Shown one piece after another: positions 16,229 to 24,736 of a stretch of DNA of 34,261 nt; within the stretch, counting starts at the first letter, position 1, and every line of letters starts with the position of its first letter. The translations under genes and the position numbers were made by a program. The stretch covers positions 1 through 34,261 of the forward strand of contig JAVYAJ010000148.1 in NCBI GenBank assembly GCA_032229885.1. The letters are read 5' to 3'. This stretch comes from Anammoximicrobium sp032229885. Lineage in GTDB: Bacteria; Planctomycetota; Planctomycetia; Pirellulales; Pirellulaceae. The notes under the pieces are model-generated. The model made no database searches. It had not been told where the DNA came from and worked only from the letters and a program-made list of their open reading frames with translations.

Positions 16229-17089
16229 ATGAACGCCAACTCCAATCAACCGTGTCCGTGGATCGTGACAACCACGGCCGAATCGTTCGAGCGGGACGTA
16301 TTCCAGCGTTCGCACGAAGTTGCCGTCGTCGTCGACTTTTGGGCGGAATGGTGTGCCCCATGCCGCGCGCTGGGGCCGGTCCTGGAACGACTCGCCGAAC
16401 AGTACGCCGGTCGGTTTGTGTTGGTCAAGGCCGACACCGATCGACTGCCCGACGCGGCCATGCAGTTTCAAGTGCAATCGATTCCGGCCGTCTTCGGCGT
16501 CGTGGGCGGTGAAGTGGTCGATTTGTTCACCGGCGCCTTGCCCGAAGCGCAAATCACGCAGTGGCTGGATCGGCTGTTGCAGAACGCGCGCCTGGTCGAC
16601 GCGCAGCAGCTCGAAGCCCAAGACCCGCCCCAGGCCGAACAGATCTATCGGCAGATCCTCGACGAACGGCCCAACGAGCCGGCCGCGCTGATCGGCTTGG
16701 GCCGCGCATTGCTGGCCCAACAGCGGGTTGCCGAGGTCGAGGCGATCGTCACCCAGTTGGAATCGCGCGGCTTTCTGGAACCGGAAGCCGAAAAATTGAA
16801 GTCGGCTGTCCACCTGCATGGCAACAGCAAGCTGGACACCGAGGCCCTCCGCACGGCGTCTGCCGCACGGCCGGAGGATCTCGAGCTGCGACTGCAACTC
16901 GCGCAAGCTCTGGCGGCGGACGGCGTCTATCAAGAGGCGTTCGACATCTGTCTGACGCTGATCGAACGAGACCGACACGGCGTCGGCGAGCAGGCGCGGA
17001 AGACCATGGTCGATGTCTTCCGCGTGATGCCCGAGGGCTCCGAGTTGGTGAGCGATTATCGTCGCCGCCTGGCGATGCTGCTGTACTGA
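16229..17089 (+). CDS. Thioredoxin-domain protein with TPR-like tail (CnoX/YbbN-like)
   Basis: The 286-residue protein has an N-terminal thioredoxin domain (about 12-118) with the active-site motif WCAPC (41-45), VDFWAEW before it and the cis-proline segment QSIPAV. The C-terminal half (about 125-286) is helical with TPR-like repeats, for example QAEQIYRQILDERPNEPAAL and DGVYQEAFDICLTLIERD. This architecture and size match CnoX (YbbN), a chaperedoxin that protects proteins from aggregation and oxidation and hands them to chaperonins. E. coli CnoX lacks a true CxxC, whereas this one has both cysteines and may be redox-active. The ATG at 16229 has only a weak Shine-Dalgarno sequence. Confidence 0.85.
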   Translation: MNANSNQPCPWIVTTTAESFERDVFQRSHEVAVVVDFWAEWCAPCRALGPVLERLAEQYAGRFVLVKADTDRLPDAAMQFQVQSIPAVFGVVGGEVVDLFTGALPEAQITQWLDRLLQNARLVDAQQLEAQDPPQAEQIYRQILDERPNEPAALIGLGRALLAQQRVAEVEAIVTQLESRGFLEPEAEKLKSAVHLHGNSKLDTEALRTASAARPEDLELRLQLAQALAADGVYQEAFDICLTLIERDRHGVGEQARKTMVDVFRVMPEGSELVSDYRRRLAMLLY

Positions 17090-17298
17090 GCGTCGGCGGT
17101 GTTCGGCCATCGTGCGATCCCAGCGTCCTCCGGTGCGGGGGCGGGCGCGACGCGGCCAACGGCGTGGTCTGTCGGAGCGCCGCGCAAGGCGTGTCCGCCG
17201 GGGCTACGCCGAGTCTGGTTCGCGCGGCGGGCGCCGGCCGACGCGAGGACCAGAGGCGGGCTCGACTGGCGCGCAAAGCGAGCCGCAACCGCACGCGG

Positions 17299-17304
17299 TA
17301 TAAT
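17299..17304 (+). promoter_or_regulatory. Possible -10 box of the secreted hydrolase gene
   Basis: A perfect TATAAT stands out in very GC-rich DNA 27 nt before the ATG at 17331. There is no recognisable -35 hexamer at 16-18 nt spacing. AAGGGAGAG (17314-17322) supplies the ribosome binding site. Confidence 0.35.
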
Positions 17305-17330
17305 CTCGAGGCGAAGGGAGAGACATCGTC

Positions 17331-19436
17331 ATGCGCAGTGTGTCCGAACATCAACGGTCGTCGGGATCGAGTCGGGTTTCGTCGCGTCGCCAACTGCTGC
17401 AGGCCGTGGCCGCTCAAGCGGTCAGTTTGCCCCTGCTGCCCTGGTTGCTGCCCGACGGGGTGGTGGTCTGGGCGGGCGAGCCGCCGCCGCTGACGCCGTT
17501 GAATCGTTTTCCACGGATGGTTCAGGAGTATTTCGTGGCGCAAGTGCGGGCCGCCGAGGCGCGCGGGCTGGCCGCCAAGCGGGCGTTGCGAACCAAAGCG
17601 GACGCGGAAGCCTATGTGCGAACCGTGCAAGCCAAGATCCGGGAATCGTTCGGGCCGGAACCCGAACGGACGCCGCTGAATGCGCGAATCACGGGCGTCG
17701 TCGAGCGAGACGGGTATCGGATCGAGAAGGTCATTTTTGACAGCCGTCCCGGGTTTCCCGTGACGGCCAATCTGTACCTGCCGACCGGCTCCACGGAGCG
17801 CGTCCCAGGCATCGTCGGCGCCTGTGGCCACTCGGCCAATGGCAAGGCGGAGAAAGCCTATCAATCCTTCGCGCAAGGATTGGTGCGGCAAGGCTATGCA
17901 TGTCTGGTTTATGACCCGCTCGGGCAGGGCGAGCGGCTGCAGTACGTCACCGAGGATCTGAAGCCACGGTTCGGCGTAGGGACAACCGAGCACTTGATCG
18001 CCGGGAATCAACAGTTTCTGGTGGGCGAATTCCTGGGCATGTGGCGCGCGTGGGATGGGATTCGCGCCTTGGACTATCTGCTGACGCGCCCCGAGGTCGA
18101 CCCGCAACGCGTCGGCGTCACGGGCAATTCCGGCGGCGGTACGATGACGACCTGGCTGTGCGGCGTCGAACGACGCTGGTCGATGGCTGCGCCGTCGTGT
18201 TTCGTGACGACGTTCCGGCGAAACATGGAAAACGAACTGCCGGCCGACACCGAACAATGCCCGCCGCGGGCGTTGGCGCTGGGGCTGGACCACGACGATT
18301 TTCTGGCCGCGATGGCCCCCAAGCCGGTCATCATCCTCGGCAAAGAACGCGATTACTTCGACGTGCGCGGTGTCCAGGAAGCGTATGAGCGGCTGCGGCG
18401 GCTGTACGGGCTGCTGGAGCAGCCGGACCAGATCGCGGTCTTCGTCGGACCGACCACGCACGGCTATACGCAGGAGAACCGCGAGGCCATGTATCGATGG
18501 TTCAACAGCGTGACGGGGATCTCCGATGCGACGGAAGAGCCCGCATTGACCCTGGAAGACGACGAGACGTTGCAATGCACGCCGAAAGGCCAGGTCGCCG
18601 AAATGGGCGCGCGAACCGTGTTTCAGTTCACCCGCGACCGATCGCGCCAGTTGACCGCGGCGAGGGGCGAAGTTGAGGGCGACGCGCTGCGACGCGCGAT
18701 GACCGACGTGCTGAAGCTGCCGACGCGCGACGGCCCGCCCGATTTCCGGATTCTCCGTTATCTGAGTCGGCGGCGGTATCCGTTGCCGCAGGCCGTGGCC
18801 TACGCGGTGGAGACCGAGCCGGGAATCCAGGCGATCGTCTATCGGCTGTATCACGAGGCCTGGTTCTCGCGACCGCCGCGAACCGGGCCGCGCGCCCTGC
18901 TGTACGTGTCGCACCTGGGCAGTGATGCCGAGCTGCGGGACGAGCCGCTGGTCAACGAAGTGCTGCAGGCAGAGCCGGATTCACCGCTGTTCACCTGCGA
19001 TGTTCGCGGGATCGGCGAGTCACAGCCGCAGACCTGCGGCGTCGATTCGTTCCACAGTCGATACGGGTCGGACTATTTCTACGCGATCCACAGCCTGATG
19101 CTCGATCGGCCTTATCTTGGACAAAAGACGCACGATGTATTGAGCGTCCTCGATTGGCTGACCTCGCTCGGACATACGGATGTCCACCTCGTGGCCAAGG
19201 GTTGGGGCGCGTTGGCCGGCGCGTTCGCGGCGGTGCTGCATCCGTCGGTGCGACAGGTGACGCTGAAGAACGCGCTGACGTCCTACGCGGACATGGCCGA
19301 AACCGAGGAGTATGGCTGGCCGCTGGCGGCCCTGTTGCCAAACGTGCTGGCGGATTTCGATCTGCCCGACTGTTATCGCGCGCTGCAGGCTAAGCGATTG
19401 CGAAGCATCGACCCGTGGGGCGCCCGCATGGCCTGA
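17331..19436 (+). CDS. Secreted alpha/beta hydrolase, acetyl-xylan-esterase-like, with a second degenerate hydrolase domain
   Basis: The 701-residue protein starts with a Tat-like signal (SSRRQLLQ at about 17-24, then a hydrophobic stretch to about 48). The first hydrolase domain (about 115-400) has the nucleophile elbow GNSGGG (S267), an acid candidate in ERDYFD (D341 or D344) and H377 in THGYT, consistent with a complete catalytic triad. Related planctomycete proteins are annotated as acetyl xylan esterases or dienelactone-hydrolase-like. A second, shorter alpha/beta-hydrolase-like half (about 480-690) has LFTCDVRGIGES. Its elbow position reads AKGWGAL, with tryptophan in place of serine, so it is probably inactive. 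The likely role is periplasmic de-esterification of polysaccharides, an inference. Its stop faces trpE. Confidence 0.8.
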   Translation: MRSVSEHQRSSGSSRVSSRRQLLQAVAAQAVSLPLLPWLLPDGVVVWAGEPPPLTPLNRFPRMVQEYFVAQVRAAEARGLAAKRALRTKADAEAYVRTVQAKIRESFGPEPERTPLNARITGVVERDGYRIEKVIFDSRPGFPVTANLYLPTGSTERVPGIVGACGHSANGKAEKAYQSFAQGLVRQGYACLVYDPLGQGERLQYVTEDLKPRFGVGTTEHLIAGNQQFLVGEFLGMWRAWDGIRALDYLLTRPEVDPQRVGVTGNSGGGTMTTWLCGVERRWSMAAPSCFVTTFRRNMENELPADTEQCPPRALALGLDHDDFLAAMAPKPVIILGKERDYFDVRGVQEAYERLRRLYGLLEQPDQIAVFVGPTTHGYTQENREAMYRWFNSVTGISDATEEPALTLEDDETLQCTPKGQVAEMGARTVFQFTRDRSRQLTAARGEVEGDALRRAMTDVLKLPTRDGPPDFRILRYLSRRRYPLPQAVAYAVETEPGIQAIVYRLYHEAWFSRPPRTGPRALLYVSHLGSDAELRDEPLVNEVLQAEPDSPLFTCDVRGIGESQPQTCGVDSFHSRYGSDYFYAIHSLMLDRPYLGQKTHDVLSVLDWLTSLGHTDVHLVAKGWGALAGAFAAVLHPSVRQVTLKNALTSYADMAETEEYGWPLAALLPNVLADFDLPDCYRALQAKRLRSIDPWGARMA

Positions 19437-19481
19437 CCGGGGTGCGCATCCCAAAGCCGAGTCGACGGACGCGGCGCCGAG

Positions 19482-19516
19482 CGGGTGCGTCGATTCGCTG
19501 CGGGTGCGTCGATTCG
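19482..19516. repeat. 16-bp direct repeat between convergent genes
   Basis: CGGGTGCGTCGATTCG occurs at 19482-19497 and again at 19501-19516, a perfect copy with 19-bp spacing. It lies in the ~190-bp gap between the hydrolase and trpE, which converge. A small hairpin (GCGGC-AGGAT-GCCGC, 19568-19582) follows and may act as a weak two-way terminator; no T-run is present. Confidence 0.4.
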
Positions 19517-19627
19517 TCGTTGGGTTGGGTTCGGCGGGCGCAGGCGTGAGGGGTTCCGTGCGGCACGGCGGCAGGATGCCGCTGCCACGATGGGCGCCTG
19601 TTCGACTGCCGACGGGGTGGCGCTGCG

Positions 19628-21136
19628 CTAAGTCCGCGGGTCGAGGCGATCGCCGAGCCGTCGCTGCGTGATCTCGATCGCCGTCAGCAAACCGCGCGCT
19701 TTGTTCAGCGTCTCCTGATACTCGGCTTGCGGCAGGCTGTCGGCTACGATTCCGGCGCCGGCCTGAACGTAGGCTTTGTCGCCTTGGACAACGATCGTCC
19801 GCAGGGCGATGCACGTGTCCATGTTGCCGTGGTAGTCAAAGTGCCCCACGGCGCCGGCGTACGGCCCACGGCGGTGAGGCTCCAGTTCATCGATGATCTC
19901 CATGGCCCGTACCTTCGGAGCGCCCGAGACCGTGCCCGCGGGCAGGCAGGCCGCCAACGCATCGAAGGCGTCCTTGCCTTCGGCCAACTGGCCGGTCACG
20001 TTGGACGTGATGTGCATCACGTGGCTATACCGCTCGATGACCATCACGTCGGACAGCTCGACAGAGCCAAAGCGAGCCACCCGGCCCACATCGTTTCGGC
20101 CCAGATCGACCAGCATGACGTGTTCGGCGCGCTCTTTGGGGTCGGCCAGCAGTTCGTCGGCCAGCCGCCGATCCTCGGCGTCCGTCGCGCCGCGGCGCCG
20201 TGTGCCCGCCAGCGGGCGAACCGTGACTTTGCCCTCGACGACGCGGCACATAATCTCCGGAGAACTGCCCACCAACGTCGTGTCCGGCGTCCGCAGAAAG
20301 AACATGAAAGGGCTGGGGTTGACGACTCGCAGCGAGCGATAGATCTCGAACGGATCCACGCGCAGTTCCAGCTCGAGCCGCTGGCTGATCACGACCTGAA
20401 AGATGTCGCCCGCCTGGATATAACGAACGCATCGCCGCACGGCTTCTTCGAACGCGTCCGGGCGAAAGTTCGAGCGGACCGGGATCGTCGGCTCGCCGAT
20501 GGGATCGATGTCCGTGCTGGCCAGCGTCACCGGCCTGGTCGCCAGCTCGCCGACCGTCTCGTCGACGCGTGCCGAAGCCTGGGCGTAGGCTCGATCGGCG
20601 TCCCGCGGGTCGTCTACGCGGGCTGTGACCACCACGTAGATCGTCTTGTCGATGTTGTCGAAGACAACCATGCGATCGTAAAACCCGAACGCCAGGTCGG
20701 GCAGCCGTCGATCATCCAGCGGCGCGTGGGGCAGATCCTCGACATAGCGCACGACATCGTAACCCGCGTAGCCGACGGCGCCGCCGCCAAAGGGCGGCAA
20801 CCCGGGCAGACGCGCCGCGCGGCGTTCGTGCAACAATTGCCGGAGCAACTGCAGCGGATCGGCGGCGGTCACCTGCCGCGTCGTGCCGCCTTCGGTGATG
20901 GTCACCTCGGCCCCGCGCGCCGAGATCTCGAGAACGGGATCGGCGGCCAGAAAACTGTACCGCCCCACCCGCTCGCCGCCGATGACGCTTTCGAACAAAC
21001 AGGCGCTGCCACCGGAATCGAGCTTGTGAAACGCGGTCACTGGGGTCAGCGTGTCGCTGACCAGGCGACGGTAGACGGGAACCAGTTGATGGTCCTGCGC
21101 CAAACGGCGAAACGTGTCGCGATCCGGGTGATGCAT
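19628..21136 (-). CDS. trpE: Anthranilate synthase component I
   Basis: The 502-residue protein matches TrpE in length and motifs. It has the N-terminal region with VSDTLTPVTAFHKL and GRYSFL, then the chorismate-binding domain with FMFFLRTPD, LVGSSPE, VRPLAGTRRRG, DLGRNDVGRVA, SHVMHITSNVTGQL, LPAGTVSGAPKVRAMEII and YVQAGAGIVADS. It converts chorismate to anthranilate using ammonia from the TrpG glutaminase, the first step of tryptophan synthesis. The conserved feedback-binding LLES-like segment reads LFESVIGGERVGRYSFL (residues 47-63), so tryptophan inhibition is plausible. trpG and other trp genes are not adjacent. The start at 21136 has no clear Shine-Dalgarno sequence and no leader peptide was seen. 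PabB or a salicylate synthase is less likely given the full-length TrpE pattern. Confidence 0.93.
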   Translation of the reverse strand: MHHPDRDTFRRLAQDHQLVPVYRRLVSDTLTPVTAFHKLDSGGSACLFESVIGGERVGRYSFLAADPVLEISARGAEVTITEGGTTRQVTAADPLQLLRQLLHERRAARLPGLPPFGGGAVGYAGYDVVRYVEDLPHAPLDDRRLPDLAFGFYDRMVVFDNIDKTIYVVVTARVDDPRDADRAYAQASARVDETVGELATRPVTLASTDIDPIGEPTIPVRSNFRPDAFEEAVRRCVRYIQAGDIFQVVISQRLELELRVDPFEIYRSLRVVNPSPFMFFLRTPDTTLVGSSPEIMCRVVEGKVTVRPLAGTRRRGATDAEDRRLADELLADPKERAEHVMLVDLGRNDVGRVARFGSVELSDVMVIERYSHVMHITSNVTGQLAEGKDAFDALAACLPAGTVSGAPKVRAMEIIDELEPHRRGPYAGAVGHFDYHGNMDTCIALRTIVVQGDKAYVQAGAGIVADSLPQAEYQETLNKARGLLTAIEITQRRLGDRLDPRT

Positions 21137-21386
21137 GGCCGTGCCGAGTCTCGAGAGGCTCGCCAGTCAGAGGTAGGGAACAGCTCGCAAATCCAAGAAC
21201 GCCGCCCGGACAAACCGGCAAACCGACAAATGGATGCCGCGACACGGCTCGCTGGCGCACGCCGCCGTCCGCTGGATTGCTCGGCGAGAACCGCTTCGCG
21301 CGCCGCATCACGGCCAGCATCCGCACGCCGCGTGCCCAGCGCGTGCGCGCCGTGCGGTCGCCACGGCTCGGCCGCTTCCTGGCGGT

Positions 21387-22064
21387 TTACGATCCTGCCA
21401 GCTCCTTGAGGTAGATCTTCCGCCAGCGGACTTCGTAGGGCCCTGTGCCCTTGGCGATGCCATGGACCTGCAGGCCAATGAACCCCGTCGATTTGCCGGA
21501 CTTCGCGTCGACCAGATCGGCCACAGCAACGCCGTTGACCCAGGTCTTGATCGATTTGCCGACGCACAGCACGCGGTACGTGTTCCACTCGCCCCGCATG
21601 AAGGCCGCGCGGGCCGCGGGATTCGAGAGATCCTCGCTGAGCCAGCCCGTGCCCAAGGCTTCGCCGTAGATCTGCCCGGCGGTCCCGTTGGTGGCGATTT
21701 CGACCTGTGGGCCGTGGACGCGCCCGTTGTGAAACTCGGGCTTGCTCGCTGACCGAATCTGCACGCCCGAGTTCAAGGCGTCGTCCACCAACACCTCGAA
21801 CGTCAATTCAAAATCGGCGTAGTCTTTCTTCGTGCACAGGAACGAGTTCGGGCTGCCTTCGTTCGTCTTGCCCACGATACAGTCGTCCTCGACGCGGTAC
21901 GTGGCCGTGCCATTGTGTTGAACCCAGCCATCGAGCGTCCGGCCATCGAACAATGCCAGCCAGCCCGCGGGCGGCTCGTCGGCGGTCACGGGCGTCGGGG
22001 CGATCGCTCCGGAAAACCCGGCGAGCATCCCGATCATCGCCCCCAGGATCTTGTTCTTTATCAT
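21387..22064 (-). CDS. Secreted DUF1080 (3-keto-disaccharide hydrolase-type) protein
   Basis: The 225-residue product has a signal peptide (about residues 1-29, basic start MIKNK, hydrophobic core, cleavage after VTA). It is followed by one DUF1080 concanavalin/laminin-G-like beta-sandwich. Family marks are GWLALFDGRTLDGWVQHNG, SFLCTKKDYADFELTFEV, NSGVQIRS, GEWNTYRVLCVG and GFIGLQVHGI. DUF1080 proteins are greatly expanded in planctomycetes. Some cleave 3-keto-disaccharides or bind glycans in the periplasm, but most are uncharacterised. This is the minimal one-domain form. A candidate promoter and a hairpin lie in its upstream region (22107-22168). It is divergent from the EboD-like gene. Confidence 0.88.
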   Translation of the reverse strand: MIKNKILGAMIGMLAGFSGAIAPTPVTADEPPAGWLALFDGRTLDGWVQHNGTATYRVEDDCIVGKTNEGSPNSFLCTKKDYADFELTFEVLVDDALNSGVQIRSASKPEFHNGRVHGPQVEIATNGTAGQIYGEALGTGWLSEDLSNPAARAAFMRGEWNTYRVLCVGKSIKTWVNGVAVADLVDAKSGKSTGFIGLQVHGIAKGTGPYEVRWRKIYLKELAGS

Positions 22065-22106
22065 GGTGCGCGCTCATCTTTCAAAACAGCTTGTCACGCT
22101 CGAGCG

Positions 22107-22127
22107 GTGTGCACGTACACGGCACAC
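22107..22127 (-). other. Inverted repeat in the DUF1080 leader
   Basis: GTGTGC and GCACAC arms (22107-22112 and 22122-22127) enclose 9 nt, about 43 nt upstream of the ATG at 22064 and downstream of the predicted promoter. It could be an operator or an mRNA hairpin; its function is unknown. Confidence 0.35.
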
Positions 22128-22139
22128 GTCATGGATCGC

Positions 22140-22168
22140 TATTGTGCCACAATGCTCGGCCATTGCAA
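22140..22168 (-). promoter_or_regulatory. Candidate promoter for the DUF1080 gene
   Basis: On the minus strand TTGCAA (22168-22163) is followed after 17 nt by ACAATA (22145-22140), a fair sigma70-type match that would start transcription about 70 nt before the ATG. The -35 hexamer is palindromic and is also usable on the plus strand. Confidence 0.3.
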
Positions 22169-22192
22169 CGAGTCGAGCGGCTCGGGTAGAGT
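22163..22192 (+). promoter_or_regulatory. Candidate divergent promoter for the EboD-like gene
   Basis: The same TTGCAA (22163-22168) is followed on the plus strand after 18 nt by TAGAGT (22187-22192). The match is weak, and the leader to the ATG at 22353 would be about 155 nt. Confidence 0.2.
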
Positions 22193-22352
22193 AACGCGAG
22201 CGACGAGACGAATTCGATCGCCGAGACGGCGAGCCGGGTCGTTTCAAGCGATCGAATCGAGACGATCGCGTGCCCGCTGCACGCGACGAGACCGCCAGCC
22301 GGCCGCGTTGCACTGGCGGGCAAACACCCCGCCCCAGGCAACCGATTCAGAC

Positions 22353-23516
22353 ATGGAAACCATCGACCGTCCGTTCCAAGTTCCGCTTATTCATCGGCTG
22401 CGTTTCACGCGCGACGTATTCGGCGACGACGCCCGCGCGCTGGCGGACGTCTTGGAACCGTCGGGGACGGGGGCGGCGCGCGTCCAATTCTGGATCGACG
22501 ATCAGGTGCACGCCGCCGTGCCGAACCTGCGAGAACAGATCATGCGCTTTGCGGCTCGACACGCGGAGAGGATCCGTCTGAGCGGTGGCGTCCAGATCGT
22601 ACCCGGCGGCGAGGCGATCAAGAACGACGTCCAAATCCTGGAGGGGATGCTGAAAGCCTTCCATGCGGCCGACCTGGACCGCCGCAGCTATGTCGTGGTG
22701 ATCGGCGGCGGGGCCGTGTTGGACGCCGTCGGATTTGCCGCCGCGATCGCCCATCGCGGCCTGCGGTTGGTCCGTTTGCCGACCTCGACGCTGGCCCAAG
22801 CCGACTCGGGCGTCGGCGTGAAAAATGCCGTCAACCTGTTTCAGAAAAAGAACTGGCTGGGCTGTTTCGCCGCGCCCTGGGCCGTGATCAACGACGCGCG
22901 GCTATTAGAGACGCTGAGTGATCGCGATTTCTTGTGCGGCTTTTCCGAAGCCGTCAAAGTGGCTTTGTTGAAAGAACGAACGCTGTTCGACGAAATCTGC
23001 CGCCTGGCGGATCGAATCCGCGGGCGGGATATGGGCGCCGCGCTGCCGGTCATCCGCCGCGCAGCCCTGCTGCATCTGGACCACATCACGCAGGGCGGCG
23101 ACCCGTTCGAAACGCTCGAAGCCCGGCCGTTGGATTTCGGGCATTGGTCGGCGCACAAGCTGGAGAGCATGAGCGGGTTCCAGTTGCGGCACGGCGAGGC
23201 GGTCGGCATCGGCGTGGCGATCGACACCGTCTATTCGGCGCTGGTCTACGGCTTGCCCCAGCAGGACGCCGATCGTGTCCTACAATGCCTTCAGCGGCTG
23301 GGCCTCCCGCTGCAAGCGCCGGCCATGCAGGAAATGGAGACCTTGTTCCAGGGGCTAGAGGAATTCCGCCAGCATCTGGGCGGCCGCCTGACGCTGACCA
23401 TGCTCCGCGGCGTCGGCGATCCGATCGAGGTGCACGAAGTGGATCCGGGTCGAATGCGCCAAGCGATACGTCTGGTCCTGGCCTTTGCCCACGGCTGGCT
23501 GCTCGGATTGTCCTGA
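22353..23516 (+). CDS. 3-dehydroquinate synthase homologue, EboD-like
   Basis: The 387-residue protein belongs to the dehydroquinate synthase superfamily. It has an NAD-binding glycine motif VVVIGGGAVLDAVGFAAA, the LVRLPTSTLAQADSGVGVKN active-site stretch, GFSEAVKVALL with the metal-binding Glu, and DFGHWSAHKLE and RHGEAVGIGVA with the two metal-binding His. The DFGHWSAHKLE form, instead of FGHTxGHAxE of AroB, resembles EboD of the ebo/edb cluster, whose metabolite precursor is moved to the periplasm or envelope. The other ebo genes (UbiA-like eboC, TatD-like eboB, xylose-isomerase-like eboE) are not here, so it is either an orphan or a related cyclase using a different sugar phosphate. The ATG at 22353 has no obvious Shine-Dalgarno sequence. 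A DHDPS-family gene follows after 128 nt. Confidence 0.78.
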   Translation: METIDRPFQVPLIHRLRFTRDVFGDDARALADVLEPSGTGAARVQFWIDDQVHAAVPNLREQIMRFAARHAERIRLSGGVQIVPGGEAIKNDVQILEGMLKAFHAADLDRRSYVVVIGGGAVLDAVGFAAAIAHRGLRLVRLPTSTLAQADSGVGVKNAVNLFQKKNWLGCFAAPWAVINDARLLETLSDRDFLCGFSEAVKVALLKERTLFDEICRLADRIRGRDMGAALPVIRRAALLHLDHITQGGDPFETLEARPLDFGHWSAHKLESMSGFQLRHGEAVGIGVAIDTVYSALVYGLPQQDADRVLQCLQRLGLPLQAPAMQEMETLFQGLEEFRQHLGGRLTLTMLRGVGDPIEVHEVDPGRMRQAIRLVLAFAHGWLLGLS

Positions 23517-23644
23517 GCATGGCGCCACGGCCCGTTGACACGAGCTATGATTTTACAATCCGTCACGGGGGCGCCGCCCGCCGGCCGTGCGGCGTCCGTT
23601 CCGCCCATAATATCCGTCATCCCTATCCCAAACGAACCACCGAA

Positions 23645-24682
23645 ATGCCTGACACCCCACGTTTAAGCGGCATCTTCACCCCGAACATCGTCCCGCTGGA
23701 CGATCGCGGCGAAATCGACGAACCCGAGCTGCGTCGATACGTCGATTGGCTGATCGCCCGCGGTGTCCATGGGTTGTACCCGAACGGTTCGACGGGCGAG
23801 TTCACGCGATTCACGGCCGACGAGCGGCGGCGGGTCATCGAGATCATCGCGGATCAGAACGCCGGTCGGGTTCCAATTCTGGCGGGCGCGGCCGAGGCCA
23901 ACGCGCGGGAGACGATCCGGGCGTGCGAGCGTTATCACGAGCTGGGCGCGCGGGCCGTGGCGATCGTCTCGCCGTTCTATTACCGTCTGAGCCCCCACGG
24001 AGTCTACGCTTATTTCAAAGAGATCGCGGATCACTCGCCGATCGACGTGACGCTGTACAACATCCCGTTGTTCGCCTCGCCGATCGACGTGCCCACGGTG
24101 ACTCGCCTGGCGCTGGAATGCCCCCAAGTCGTCGGGATCAAGGACTCGTCGGGCGACCTGCCGCAGATGATGCGAATGATCGCGGCCGTCCGTCCCGAGC
24201 GGCCCGAGTTCAGCTTTCTGACCGGGTGGGACGCCGCGCTGATGCCCATGCTCCTGATCGGGTGCGACGGCGGGACGAACGCCACCAGTGGCGTGGTCCC
24301 GGAGATCACGCGGCGACTGTACGATCTGACCATCGCCGGCCGCCTGGACGAAGCGCGCGACCTCCAGTACCGCTTGCTGACGCTGTTCGACACCATGCTG
24401 TACTCGGCCGAGTTCCCCGAGGGATTCCGCGCAGCCTTGAATCTGCGCGGCATCCGCGCCGGCGCCGGGCGCCAGCCCAAGTCGGAAGTGCAGAAGATGG
24501 AACTCGATCGACTCAGCCGCCAGCTCCAGTGCCTGCTGGCGGCCGAAGGTTTTGCCGATGAACCCGTCGGCGGCTGTGCCGCGGCGCAAGAGGTCGATTC
24601 AGAGCAGGTCGCGCGGATCGTCCGCGACGTCGTCGCCCAATTGCAACAACGCGAGGCGACGAATCGCGGAAATCACGCGTGA
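23645..24682 (+). CDS. Dihydrodipicolinate synthase / N-acetylneuraminate lyase family aldolase with C-terminal tail
   Basis: The 345-residue protein is a class I (Schiff-base) TIM-barrel aldolase of the DHDPS/NAL family. It has the pyruvate-carboxylate motif GSTGE (48-52), the catalytic Tyr138 in LYNIP and the Schiff-base Lys166 in VGIKDSSGD. DapA and NanA have about 290-300 residues. Here about 40 residues follow the barrel: a linker with DEPVGGCAAAQE, then an amphipathic helix VDSEQVARIVRDVVAQLQQ (317-335). This helix resembles the short encapsulation peptides of bacterial microcompartment cargo enzymes. The residues that distinguish DapA from NanA or KDG aldolases are not decisive, so the substrate is open. 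It may be co-transcribed with the EboD-like gene. Confidence 0.85.
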   Translation: MPDTPRLSGIFTPNIVPLDDRGEIDEPELRRYVDWLIARGVHGLYPNGSTGEFTRFTADERRRVIEIIADQNAGRVPILAGAAEANARETIRACERYHELGARAVAIVSPFYYRLSPHGVYAYFKEIADHSPIDVTLYNIPLFASPIDVPTVTRLALECPQVVGIKDSSGDLPQMMRMIAAVRPERPEFSFLTGWDAALMPMLLIGCDGGTNATSGVVPEITRRLYDLTIAGRLDEARDLQYRLLTLFDTMLYSAEFPEGFRAALNLRGIRAGAGRQPKSEVQKMELDRLSRQLQCLLAAEGFADEPVGGCAAAQEVDSEQVARIVRDVVAQLQQREATNRGNHA

Positions 24683-24736
24683 GATAGCCGATGCGGGTGG
24701 CTGAGCCGCGCGCTAATGCCGCAAATCACAAATAAC

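Noticed and set aside
16749..18914. 721-codon minus-strand frame
   Set aside because: Antisense to the thioredoxin-TPR and hydrolase genes; arises from GC codon bias.
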